In this document: piece by piece, positions 48,714 through 59,469 of the stretch | Layout: every line of letters starts with the position of its first letter | Numbering within the stretch: the stretch's first letter is position 1 | NCBI GenBank assembly: GCA_021186555.1 | Contig: JAJKFL010000003.1 | Coordinates: forward strand, 41,560,408 to 41,624,407 | Length of the DNA: 64,000 nt | Reading direction: 5' to 3' | Source: Reticulitermes speratus | Taxonomy: Eukaryota; Arthropoda; Insecta; Blattodea; Rhinotermitidae | Program-made: the position numbers and the translations under genes | Notes under the pieces: model-generated | What the model was told of the DNA's origin: nothing | Databases searched by the model: none | The model's input: only the letters and a program-made list of their open reading frames with translations

Positions 48714-48719
48714 CATAAT

Positions 48720-49569
48720 AATAAAACACAAAACTCAGATGTGACTGACTGCCTTCCCCACTTTACTGTGTGTATCTTCACCACAACGCGACGTCTCTCC
48801 TAAGAATAGAATAGAATATCTAATGGGTTCGAGCCATTAGAGGCCCGATGCACGTAAGCCTTTTTAAACGTCTCTCCTAAAGATAATAATAATAAATGGT
48901 GAATATCCTTGTGTATTTTGCAATTGGCAATAAACCAGTCATTCTAGTTATTCACCAACTGATAATTCTCAACGATAAATGTCGGGAATGTTTCGCTGGC
49001 ATGTGCACGCCACCTGACAGCCAGTGGAATGGTTGAATCGAATGTAAGGTCTATTATCCGGAATAACGTTTTTGTGTAGCAATTGGTAGAAGCGAAGTGG
49101 TGATGCACGTTAGATCACACGATCATATGATTCAAAAGTAGGATGTCATCAGTCACTGGGACCGTGTCCGCAGAACGCGAACTTTAGTTCCAAACACAAC
49201 TAAAGTCAGATTCTTAACAGATAATACATCTCTGAGATAATGCATGTCTACCTGAATAAGTCGTTTTTTCTGTCAGTAAAGATTCTACTGGCTGCCAGTC
49301 CCCTTCACCGACACTTGTCCAAAGCAGCTCAAGGTGTAAGGGTTGGATCTGCATGACACTAGCGTAATGACCGACTGTTAGTATCACTAAATCAAATGTA
49401 GCTGTCCGGTAATCTCATTCCTGCTTCAAACTTGGGAGGCGGAAGCTGCAGTCCCTGACTTAGGTTACAATACGAAATAATTCTATCACTTAAATATTAC
49501 TTTATACATATAATTTCACAATTCACCAACACATGCACTTCACTATTAAAATTAATAGTTTGTTAAAAA
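48720..49569. other. No recognisable feature
   Basis: No gene or repeat recognised. 'accaacacatgcacttcac' at about 49525 resembles the foldback head motif and probably belongs with the ribozyme that follows. Confidence 0.4.
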
Positions 49570-49613
49570 GCCCTACATATGTTTCGGTCGGTTAACCGGC
49601 GATCATCAAGGGC
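49570..49613 (-). ncRNA. Hammerhead motif with C3 changed
   Basis: Minus strand: stem I gccc (49613-49610) pairs perfectly with gggc (49573-49570). The core reads UUGAUGA instead of CUGAUGA. A cggttaaccg hairpin, GAAAC, atat and GUA follow. The C3 change should reduce activity. Confidence 0.65.
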
Positions 49614-50429
49614 GACTCGAGTTACATAATACAAACACATTCATTAGGTTTTCCAGAGATGTGGATTAAAACAGTCAAGTGTGTGTATTATAAAACTGCA
49701 TTAATAAAATAATAAAATCTAAAATTCACGTCGTATTAGAGAGCACTTCCAATAGGTGTTGCAAATCGCATGTTGCGTACACTATGCTGTAGACACTGCG
49801 TTAGTTGCGAGCACATTAATTTGCTTATGTGATACTGTTTACTGGAAGCACGTTTTGTTATCTTGTTTACGTTGACCGGTATTGTCCTTGCAGGCGGTAC
49901 TCAGATGTATATTATACTGGTTTTTGGCATGGTGTTACGTATCTGTGTTTGTTAGCTGTGGTGTAGTATCCGGGTGAGTGAGGTCTGTCTGCCTAGGCAG
50001 CGTTTCGACTCACGAACAGGCTTCCCACGATAGCAAGATAACACTGAAAATTCGGCACTGAACCACTTTACGTAAATAACAAACGGGGGTGGATCACACT
50101 CAGTTTGTCTCCAGAAATAGAACACAAAAAACATTTTTGTCTGGCACAGGTGGTTATCTATTGTGGCTTTGAACTGTGACAAGGAAATAAAGCATTCTGA
50201 TTTAACTTCAACGATACAACATTATTTAGCTTTAGACAATCGGAAAGTGCATAATTACAGCCGTAGAAGCAAAGAATTTAAATTAAAGCTACTCAGAGTC
50301 CAAGGATAACCTGTTATTTCAACAGTGTCGTAACGTATCTTGTACACGACATGACGTAACACCGTTCATCCCGATCAGCTTCATAAAGACGTTATTAGAC
50401 AGCCAAATGTGACTACGTCATTGTTCAGG
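49614..50429. other. No recognisable feature
   Basis: A 76-codon minus frame at 49952-50182 has no domain. Confidence 0.4.
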
Positions 50430-50447
50430 CTAATACCATCAGTGGCC

Positions 50448-51116
50448 TCGTCACTTCCGCCTGTCTGTCCGTCTGTCTGCATGAAACAACTAGGCTCTCA
50501 TTGGACGGATTTTCATGAAATATTTTTTAATATTTTACCAAAATCTGTCCAGAAAATCCAACTTTCATTAAAATCTAACAAGAATAAACGGTACATTATG
50601 TCAATATGTAAGTATATTTTTGATAATATCTCGCTGAATTCTTCTTAGAATGAGAAATGTTTATGACAAACTTTGTAGAGAAAATCAAAACACACACTTT
50701 ATGTTCAATAGCCTTTTTACGAAAATCGTGCCCTTTATGAGATAATGTGGAAAAATATGGTTGAGCCAGACAAGCGACAGATGACAATATAATACGGCGC
50801 ATGCGCTTTTCATGCTGTACAACTATGGCTAGAGACACGTACTCAGACTACGTTGTACTTTTTGCTTTTGCGCGGCAACAATGGTTACGCGAACGCGCCT
50901 CAATGTTACGATTATATGTATATTGCAGGTGTTGTAAAGAATAAAATTTTCATGAGCTCTACGTCAAGATTAAGATCGTACCGCGCAGTAAACGTACTCC
51001 AACTCGGTTATAAAACCCAATCAATTAATGCTGCATAGGGAAATAATCGCTGCTTCTTCTGATATCCAAACAATAAACATAAATGCACTGACTGAACAGA
51101 ACGTAGAATTGTTTGT
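50448..51116 (+). repeat. Dispersed repeats E+F as one insertion
   Basis: Repeat E (to about 50958) is followed directly by repeat F (from about 50970). An 18-base direct repeat at 50430-50447 and 51117-51134 (ctaataccatcag(t/c)ggcc, 17 of 18 identical) flanks the whole 669 bp, suggesting a single insertion or a local duplication. No coding capacity. Confidence 0.7.
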
Positions 51117-51134
51117 CTAATACCATCAGCGGCC

Positions 51135-51430
51135 AAAAGTGTCAGCACTCACTTGGCATTTGGCCCCAAATAATGGATAAGACGAGCCTCTTATTTTGAT
51201 AGGACGCGGACTGCGTCATAACGAGCTAGCATCGGACGACAGCAGTTGCAAAGGATCCCCTTTAATACAACAACGACTGAAGGGCGAACATCTGAGGTGA
51301 AGAATCACATAGTATTATTACACATACATTTCCAAAATTTATGTACGCTATGAATATTCAAACACAGCAAATAACCTTTATTATTTTTACTTTGATGTTG
51401 TGCATCCCGTTGTGCTTATAGATTTAAATG
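51135..51430. other. No recognisable feature
   Basis: Spacer. Confidence 0.35.
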
Positions 51431-51499
51431 ACTGAAATTACTTAACAGTACATTCTACACAACTTAATTATAGTTTTGTAAGTATGTATTTACGTTAAC

Positions 51500-51540
51500 C
51501 AGCTACGTATTTCAACGGACATGCCGTCATCTTCAGGCTG
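51500..51540 (-). ncRNA. Type I hammerhead ribozyme motif
   Basis: Minus strand: stem I cagc (51540-51537) pairs with gctg (51503-51500). Core CUGAAGA (51536-51530), extra U, stem II gacgg/ccgtt with loop catgt, GAAA, then u-ac and GUA (51506-51504). Core invariants are intact and stem II has five pairs including one G-U. Confidence 0.78.
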
Positions 51541-51696
51541 TATATTTTACAAAATAGCAGTTTATGTTGCCAACATACATTCTTGTTTTTTGGAGACTGA
51601 GATCTCACTCGTTACATAAATAAATACATGTATATATATGTAAAACTATAAATGTAAATGCAACCCTTAATGGTAATGTACACATATACGTTTTGT

Positions 51697-51969
51697 TTAT
51701 TGAAGGGCCCCTCAGCAGATGCTACGGAAGCACCGCAGCCTTGAAGGCTTATTGTGCAATCTTGCGATGAAGATAAAGTTTTTTCTACTTTTCCATCTGA
51801 ATAGAGCACCGGTGGAATGCAATTGACAGGGGAAAACCGAAGTACTCGAGAAAAGCCTGTCCCAGTGCCACTTTGTCCACCACAAATCCCACATGAAAGG
51901 ACCCGGGATCGAACCCGGACCTCCGCAGTGAGAGGCCAGCGACTAACCGCCTGAGCCATGGCACGGCCT
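51697..51969 (-). mobile_element. SINE-D, full length
   Basis: Minus-strand head gccatggctcaggcggttag (A box) and B box gggttcgatcccgg. The body has 'ggtggacaaagtggcactgg' and 'gagtacttcggttttcccct', and the tail ends near 'cccttcaataaac'. Best copy of the family. It lies within the foldback element and so postdates it. Confidence 0.9.
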
Positions 51970-52025
51970 AGATACATACTTACCAAACTCTAATTATGTT
52001 TTGTAGACGGCACTATTAAACAGTT

Positions 52026-53773
52026 TTAATCACTGAAAACTTTATTCTACGTATGTGGTCCATCAATATAGGCTATCCTCGTCAGAGGCAAATTCCGCAT
52101 GCAAACCACAAATCTACAATCACAAATGGCATCCAAATTAACTCCATTCCTTACTACCAAACCCAGAAAAAATTTACATCTTACCAGAAAGCACAACTAC
52201 CACCAACACCAGCACCATCACCAAAACATAAAAATAACCACCACATACCATAAGTTGTGCAGTAATCCTCTCTCACCTTTCTAGTTTTTTTCCATACCAA
52301 TCAATTTTACTGTGTTTAAGTCCCTTAATACTGGCACCATTTAACCTCGAGGCTGTACCATTGACACCTATCCCACATGGCAGAAATGTCACGAAATTGT
52401 CACACATATAGTTGTGTTGTTGTTTAATTTTTACCCCGCTCGAAAGCTAACTGAAACAGCTTATCACAAACTGGACGCAGGGTACTTTGAGAGCAGCGTT
52501 CGTAACAATTAAAATGACACGTCAAATCAGTCCGACATCAGTTCTGTTGTGTTTGCAAGTGGTTTTTCGTTGCTGGTGCGCAAATGGTTTGAAATGTGTC
52601 ACAGCCGAACATTTGCCAGTTCAGCTCTGTATAAAATATGATGTCAAAAACAGGGTGTTAAAACATGGGGGGCGAGTGGAGTGTGTCGGTTGCGGAGGGG
52701 AGGGTGAGTGCGGGTCGGAATGATCTGCAAGGTTTGCAAAATGCTTTGGCGTTAATAAATATTAGTGAAAAGTTCAATTTTAACATGAAATTATATTCCT
52801 TTGATATGAGAGTATACAAATCAAATTTAGTCACGAAGTTCAAACTACGGAAATGCCCGGTACAGTTCACTTCATAACCTGTTATCCCCCAGATTTTCTA
52901 CCAAAATCCAAGAACTAGAACATACAAAATTATAGTTTTACTCTTGATTTGTATGGGTAGTAACTCAGTTTCTCACCGTAAGTGAGCTAGGGAGTTGCTG
53001 CGGAGAAATTATGTGCCTAACAGTAACCACAGGAATGATTCAGAAAATTGACTGATAGCGACTTTTATCATCTATACTCTCTACCGTAAATTACTAGGTT
53101 TGTGACTTTCAGAACAGATGGGGAGGATATTTAGAAAACGTGTCAGGTGTAAGAGACATCCTTTTAATTTTTCTAGCTCAATACATATAACATATTCAAT
53201 TAGTACCAAATATTTGACGCAAAATATAGCACTTAATATTTTATTTGCCACATCTTGTCGTAATTGTTAGGCCCTTTTATTATGCCATTCGTATCGAAAC
53301 TGCTCACGGGGTATTCTCTGCTAATTTTTAGTTCTGTTTTTCTTAATAAAACATCTGGTAAGAATAGCAGTTAAAATATCTGTGTGTTCAAATTTATTCT
53401 GTTTACGTTTTAATTCTGTTTATGCTGTTTATGATGGATATAATACGGCAAGTTTTAAAATTTCTTATAAAATATTTTTCCCACAATTAAAATCTTATTT
53501 TGATTATTTATATTACCGAGATTGCTGTACGCTATCTTCGTGATTTATATTATTTCATGTTATTTCCTCTTTTGTTCATTTTATGTTTACTTACTGTTGT
53601 TATGTCATGAAAAGTGTTTATATCTTTTTTAAATTCGCAAATATTGTACCTCTCCCACAATACTGAAGTATTTATTGTAATTCTTTAAAATATACACTTG
53701 TCCTGCTGCCTTAAGATGGTAGCATATATGAATCTTCCACAAAAACTGCAAAGGAAAAAACGAGTAAGGTAAA
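52026..53773. other. No recognisable feature
   Basis: A CCAACACCAGCACC-rich stretch near 52200-52240 gives His/Gln-rich frames. No gene supported. Confidence 0.4.
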
Positions 53774-54058
53774 AAGGTAAAGTCTAGCTTTACGCCGTGA
53801 AGGCACAGAGGCATAATTCCTCTCATTCTTAACCCCGGCATTAGGTTGAGGTGAGTAGTCAGCCTCACGCGTCGGCCGCTTTACCTCCAGTGAAATAGCT
53901 CTTGGAAAATATTGAATAGGGGGCTGGGTTGTCCCCAGAGCCGGTCTAGAGGTTTTGGGGGACAGAGAAATCTCTTAACCCTACCGAGATTCGAACCACA
54001 TTTTCTGGATCGTCCAACCCGTAGCCAAGTCCTTATACCGTCTCCATTATGCAGGCCC
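53774..54058 (-). mobile_element. SINE-B, full length, diverged
   Basis: Landmarks in reverse order: 'aaaggtaaagtc', 'ccgctttacctcc', 'cagagccggtct', B box 'gagattcgaacc', head near 'atgcaggccc'. Confidence 0.88.
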
Positions 54059-54060
54059 TC

Positions 54061-54860
54061 CAAAAAAGAACATATACAGTAGAAAAAATAATCTCTTTCA
54101 TGAAATCCCGTAACATCCGGACTAATACTAATAATTCTGTTACTTAATATCGAATAAATAAAACAGACCAGCACAACAATATTCCAACAAGAAACGTCAA
54201 TAAAAGGAGTACGTAACACAAATGTTTGTAATTAACACGAACAGCAGGACGTAGCATTTACTGCCTTTTATCTCAATGCACATGACGTTAACATGAGACT
54301 TATCTGTGGCATAAGACGTAATTTACCATTGTTTATACAGATCGTTGAAAAGAAGTAACACATTTGGATGTGTCATTTGCACTGAAATTCATCCACACGC
54401 TATCAAAACAATGAAATATTTATATGTCACGCAAACTGTTGCAGAAGAGAAAGAGGCGTGAAGGGAATTTGATGCTGTTCGGAGAGTTTATCCCGTGTGT
54501 ATCATTGCCACGGATCGTTACGTATTGTGAGGCTCACAGAAATAAATAAAATATATATAAAGAGAATCTTGAGGGATGAAAGTGGCGAAACGAAACAGCA
54601 CTGGAAAGTGAAGGATAAAAGTAGACAGGGGTTAAGGTAAGTAGAGTAGAAAAAGGAAAGGAAATAGAACAAAAATGGATAGAGGAAACAACATTTTCCT
54701 TTTCTGTGATTTTTATTTTATTTTTCTTTACCCCTCACCATTTTCTACTTCTCAGACCCAATCCTACCCTGCCATTATTCTCTGCATCCGCCTCACAAAT
54801 CCAATTCCATATCATAATACAACAAATAATGCTTGAACTCGGACACTGGTAAAAAATTAT
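54061..54860. other. No recognisable feature
   Basis: No gene or repeat recognised. Confidence 0.4.
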
Positions 54861-54861
54861 G

Positions 54862-54899
<38 letters not shown>
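54862..54899. repeat. (AT)n microsatellite
   Basis: About 38 bases of pure at dinucleotide. Confidence 0.95.
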
Positions 54900-54905
<6 letters not shown>

Positions 54906-55041
54906 CAGAAAAAGGGAGGGTCAGTTTATTCGCAGCCTAACAAGAACAGCAGGGGACTCTGTCAGCAACAGTACTTTCGCCAGTTTGTATTTGAGCGGAA
55001 AGTGTTTGAATCAAAACCCATTCTGACTTTCCGAGAGCTCT

Positions 55042-55076
<35 letters not shown>
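55042..55076. repeat. (AAT)n microsatellite
   Basis: About 11 aat units. Confidence 0.95.
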
Positions 55077-55789
55077 GTACAGAATTATATCCTTTCTATT
55101 GAAGAAGAAATGTAACAGTAATAATTATTAATACAGGGCCTCATTACAGAAAATCCAGCTAATTTTTTATTTCCCTGATTCCAAGTGTTACACGTCCAGT
55201 CTGTATAAAGTCTGCAAATCTCTAACGTTCCAAATGCGCCAGCTGTAGCTGTATTTTTCGCTGTCAATGGGTACAACAGTCGTCAAGTCAGCAACCTACA
55301 TGGAGTTGACACGGGTGCCAAACAGTGACAAGTGACAACTAATTATGTGTTTGCACATGCTCTGTAACTGACGAAGTAATGCCCGCGGGTGATAACGTGA
55401 TGGTTATTGTTGCCAACCTCGTAAGATTAGTTACTGTGAAACAGTCCTTATATTTTAGGTAACTATTTGTCAATCAGTCTGAGTAACACAACTGCAAATG
55501 AATTATAGAGCACACGTAATTCTCTAAACGCCATCAAGTAAGCTAAGCATATAAATACATTGATCATGGGTTACGATATTGCAGCTTGAAAGCTCACATA
55601 TGAATATCAAATTGCCAGTCGCTGAACCCTCTCAAGAATGTAGTTCTTTTTGGAAAGTGAAAGTACTTTTACATTCAATGTTCTCATATTTCCGAAAGAG
55701 CCTTCCTTTTTTTGGAACGTTTCCAGGCTTCGCCCGTTTGTTCTTCTGTAACGAGTACCGTGTAGATGTAGATGAGTACGGAGTATTCT
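55077..55789. other. No recognisable feature
   Basis: No gene or repeat recognised. Confidence 0.4.
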
Positions 55790-55947
55790 CGGAATCATAT
55801 AGACAGGGGAAAACCGAAGTACTCGGAGGCAACCCTGTCCCATTGCCATTTTGTCCACAGCAAATCTCACATGGACTGATTTGGGATCGAATCCGTCCTT
55901 CCGCGGTGAAAAGCTGGCGATTAACCTCCTGAGTCACGGCATGGCCG
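55790..55947 (-). mobile_element. SINE-D, 5' half
   Basis: Reverse copy: 'aggggaaaaccgaagtactc', 'attttgtccac', degenerate B box 'gggatcgaatcc', and the A-box-bearing head 'acctcctgagtcacggcatg'. The 3' half is missing. The 117-codon forward frame across it is not a gene. Confidence 0.85.
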
Positions 55948-57798
55948 GAATGTAATTTGTCTATGTTATATTCGTATGTAAGACTTCAGACTTCAGTTCC
56001 TACATTCCAGAGAACAAACTCAGTCTTCATTACAAGGACCAACCGATTTATGCTTTTTAGGGAAATAATGAACGTTATTGTGAGAAATATGAGGAAAATT
56101 AATACCCTCTGTGAAAGAGTTTCTTAAGTTGGAAGAAGTGGTACACATAGTAACCGTTGTAATTTAAACGGTTAAGACCGAGGTGGTCCCGTTAGTTCTT
56201 GATTTTGTCAAATGTTTCACAGTGGAAGGATATCTTGAATATTCATGGGATGCGAGGGGAAAATAATTAACTCTGTGTCCAATTTGTTTGAACTTAAACT
56301 TTAAAAAGATGGTCTATGTGGGTGTTTATGTTCTAGTTCTGTTCATAAATACTATATTATGCAGACGATATCCTTTGAGTTCAGAAAATTACTTCAGTTC
56401 TGATATACCTTGCATTGGATTCAGACGCATGGACATCTTTGTAAAAATAAACCGGACAAGATTTTCATAGCGAATTAAGAATGCCATTATTTTAGTACAG
56501 TTATTTAAGGAAAAACCAGGTGAGAAGAAATGAATGCTTTCGTAGGAATAAGCATAGCAGTCAAGCCATTCGTAAACTAAAGAAAGGCATAAATATGAAC
56601 TGCAATAAGATATCCTTGCGTAAAAAGTGGTGGTGGTTGGAGGATACAGGTTGGCACAGAAATGTCCAGAGCTTTTTCATCCTGAAGTTTAAAGCAGAAT
56701 GTATTATGCTTCACTCACCAAGCAGGTGTATTATACACAGGCAAGGGTTTGAAATCACAATGTGGAAAAGAAATTACCAGCTCCCAATTAAAAACAAAAT
56801 ATATATACTTTGTACCCCTTGAGGCACCCACTCCACAATTCCTCCGCTTTGACCTTATTTTCATATCCACCCCTTAGGTATATTATTAGATCACTATACA
56901 GTTCTCTTTAGTCTGTTTCTAAACGTATCTTACGGGCGAAGGGTCTTAGACAGGTACTTTGCTTGGAGGATAAAATGTAATTTTGTGTCATTTTAATTCA
57001 TGTCAGCCGAAGAAGAAGAGCCGACATATTGCTTTAAGTTACGTCATCAGAACACTTACGTCTCTTCCACATGTTCTCAAACGGTATAAAAAATAACAAA
57101 TTATAATATCTCAAATTCTCCTCTCCTTTCCCTACATATATGATAGTCCTGCTTGTCTCCCCGAATGAAATGTCGTCCATTTTCAAGACTGATGACGTTA
57201 TACCTAGAAGTGGGGAAAAATTTTTACTTGGAATATTACATGTGTATGATATATAAGACTTTTCTGATATTCTCATTTCGCAGTCTATGCAGTCTTTTTG
57301 TCTTTCTTCTCGTACTGCCATTTCCTTTCGTGCCTTCGTTTATTATTCATTTGTTATTAAAAACGACATTCGTTTGCTTTGCCCGGCAGCCAAGATACCG
57401 TATGATTATTCACCTGCATTTCAACAAAATAATGTGTACTCTATCCTGGTGTGGTAACATAAATAGTAAAAAGAACCTTAGATAAAAACTGTACCTACCT
57501 TCTGACTAAAAGTATACAGCGTACTGTAAATAAATACATATCAGTGAAAGCATTCCTTACACAACAAGGGAAGTGTTTCTACATCATGCAACTGACATTA
57601 TGTCCGAATTAGTAGGAGAAAGATCAAACTGAGGCGTTTCATATTTTACAATTTTTATCAAATATTATTGGAATAATCATAACAAGGACGACGAGAGGAT
57701 CGGGGATGTAGTATTATTTGCTGTAGGCAAATAATACTACGCTGTCTAGAGAACAGATAATACAGAACGTGGTGTCGATCGGTAGTACGATGAGTAAA
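55948..57798. other. No recognisable feature
   Basis: Frames at 56.5-57.5 kb (up to 110 codons) lack recognisable domains. Confidence 0.4.
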
Positions 57799-57799
57799 A

Positions 57800-58085
57800 A
57801 ATGCACTGAAATAGTGTAAACAATGCACTAAAATAGTTTAAACAATGCACTGAAATAGTGTAAACAATGCACTGAAATAGTGTAAACAATGCACTGAAAT
57901 AGTGTAAACAATGCACTGAAATAGTGTAAACAATGCACTGAAATAGTGTAAACAATGCACTGAAATAGTGTAAACAATGCACTGAAATAGTGTAAACAAT
58001 TCACTGAAATAGTGTAAACAATGCACTGAAATAGTGTAAACAATGCACTGAAATAGTGTAAACAATGCACTAAAATAGTGTATAG
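57800..58085. repeat. 22-bp tandem repeat, 13 copies
   Basis: Units of aatgcactgaaat followed by agtgtaaac are nearly identical across 13 copies. Variants are seen in the second, tenth and last. Each unit can fold a six-pair hairpin, tgcact/agtgta. Because 22 is not divisible by 3 and the minus strand lacks stops, all three minus frames stay open, producing Leu/Phe/Cys-rich pseudo-proteins. Confidence 0.97.
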
Positions 58086-59424
58086 ACTGTACACAAATGG
58101 GGAGATCTAGGCATTGTGTGAAGGGTACTATTAAGAGGTTGGTTGTGAGGGTACAGCCAATACAGAACTGCCTAAAGACATTGAGTGTCCTCTTGCGGAC
58201 TCACATCAGCCCGATAACAAATCTTTGAGTTCTATAAGGGCGGTATATTTCGTGACCAGCTTCTCAAGTACGACGTCGCTCCATTTAATTCATAATGACA
58301 TTAACTACTTCATACTGCTTAATTAACCTTTCAAACTCCAGCTGTATCTCTACGTACTGCCTACTGTAATATTAAGATACTATATCAACACTCCCTATAT
58401 TTATGCGTTTCGTAAGATTCCCAAAAAATTACCAAATATTTCCCTAAACAATATTAGCCGGTTATCCTTTACAATGGAGATGCACAGTGCTCTGTGTGAA
58501 GCAGGGGCTAAAGTGTTCCCTATAATTTAGAGAAATGCCATCATTCAAAGGGTTAAACCAATAGACGACCAGTGCTTAAGACATGAAGTCACAATCCCGT
58601 TGACTTGATGGAACAATGAGACTTGCGGAAAACATATGCAACCTACGCCGTAACACTTTCAATTGTTGAGAGATTCGGTCACTTATGACATAGCCAAGCA
58701 CTAAGCGTATGGTGCTGCAATCGAATCTGGACTTGAAATCGATTGGTCGGTATCGCCATCTTTAATGTAATTATTTTGGGATGATTTTGTTCCCAGTTAG
58801 ACAGAGAAATGCATGTTTTTGAAGGTCCCGTTCTGTCGGATCCCAGTTACCTATCTACGAGGATCCATCCTTTTTCTGGTTGAGTTATATCAATTTTACA
58901 AACATATAAACATTCAATTTGGTCAAACATTCTGGAGTAAACAAGACAGGATAAATATAAAATACCTAAAAATTATGTTTTAATTTATTTTTTAATTGTA
59001 TCTACATTATATTCATCTTATCTTTCTTACTTCCACTAAAAATGTAATTCGGGGAAATATTCTGAAGGAAAATAAAAGACGATATGAAAGAAGAAAAATC
59101 AATAACAAGGGCATATGTAACCCTTGTGAGCTCAACCTTCACCACACAACATAAAAACAAATATTAGTAGGCTGAAGGAAAACAAAAATGACCTCAACAC
59201 AGGAAAATTTGAAGATGGTTTGAATTGAGATAAATATCAGAAAATTAAATGTAAACTTTTAGACATATTGCTTTTAAAATAGACGGTTTTATCATAAATA
59301 ACAGCTAGTAATTGGCACAATAAGAAATATATGAATTAATTTTTCGTAAGTTATGAGGTCTTACAAAAACAAAAGGAGTGTATACGTTCTATGCATACAT
59401 ACCTTTTTAAGGAGTTTTTATTTG
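58086..59424. other. No recognisable feature
   Basis: No gene or repeat recognised. Confidence 0.4.
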
Positions 59425-59469
59425 ACAGCCTGATGATGGTTCTGTAGGTGGACCGAAACATGTAGCTGT
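59425..59469 (+). ncRNA. Type I hammerhead ribozyme motif
   Basis: Stem I acagc (59425-59429) pairs perfectly with gctgt (59465-59469). Core CUGAUGA (59430-59436), one extra U, five-pair stem II ggttc/ggacc, GAAAC (59455-59459), at and GUA (59462-59464). Cleavage is predicted after 59464. No inverted partner arm is visible. Confidence 0.82.

Larger units (their letters stand above)
51440..52025. mobile_element. Foldback element split by SINE-D
   Basis: Left arm (about 51440-51495) and right arm (about 51966-52020) are inverted copies around 'atacatacttac.aaact'. A hammerhead lies just inside the left arm on the minus strand. A SINE-D lies immediately inside the right arm, where the partner ribozyme would be expected. 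Confidence 0.6.

Noticed and set aside
57746..58094. Three overlapping minus-strand proteins
   Set aside because: All are frame-shifted readings of one 22-bp repeat.
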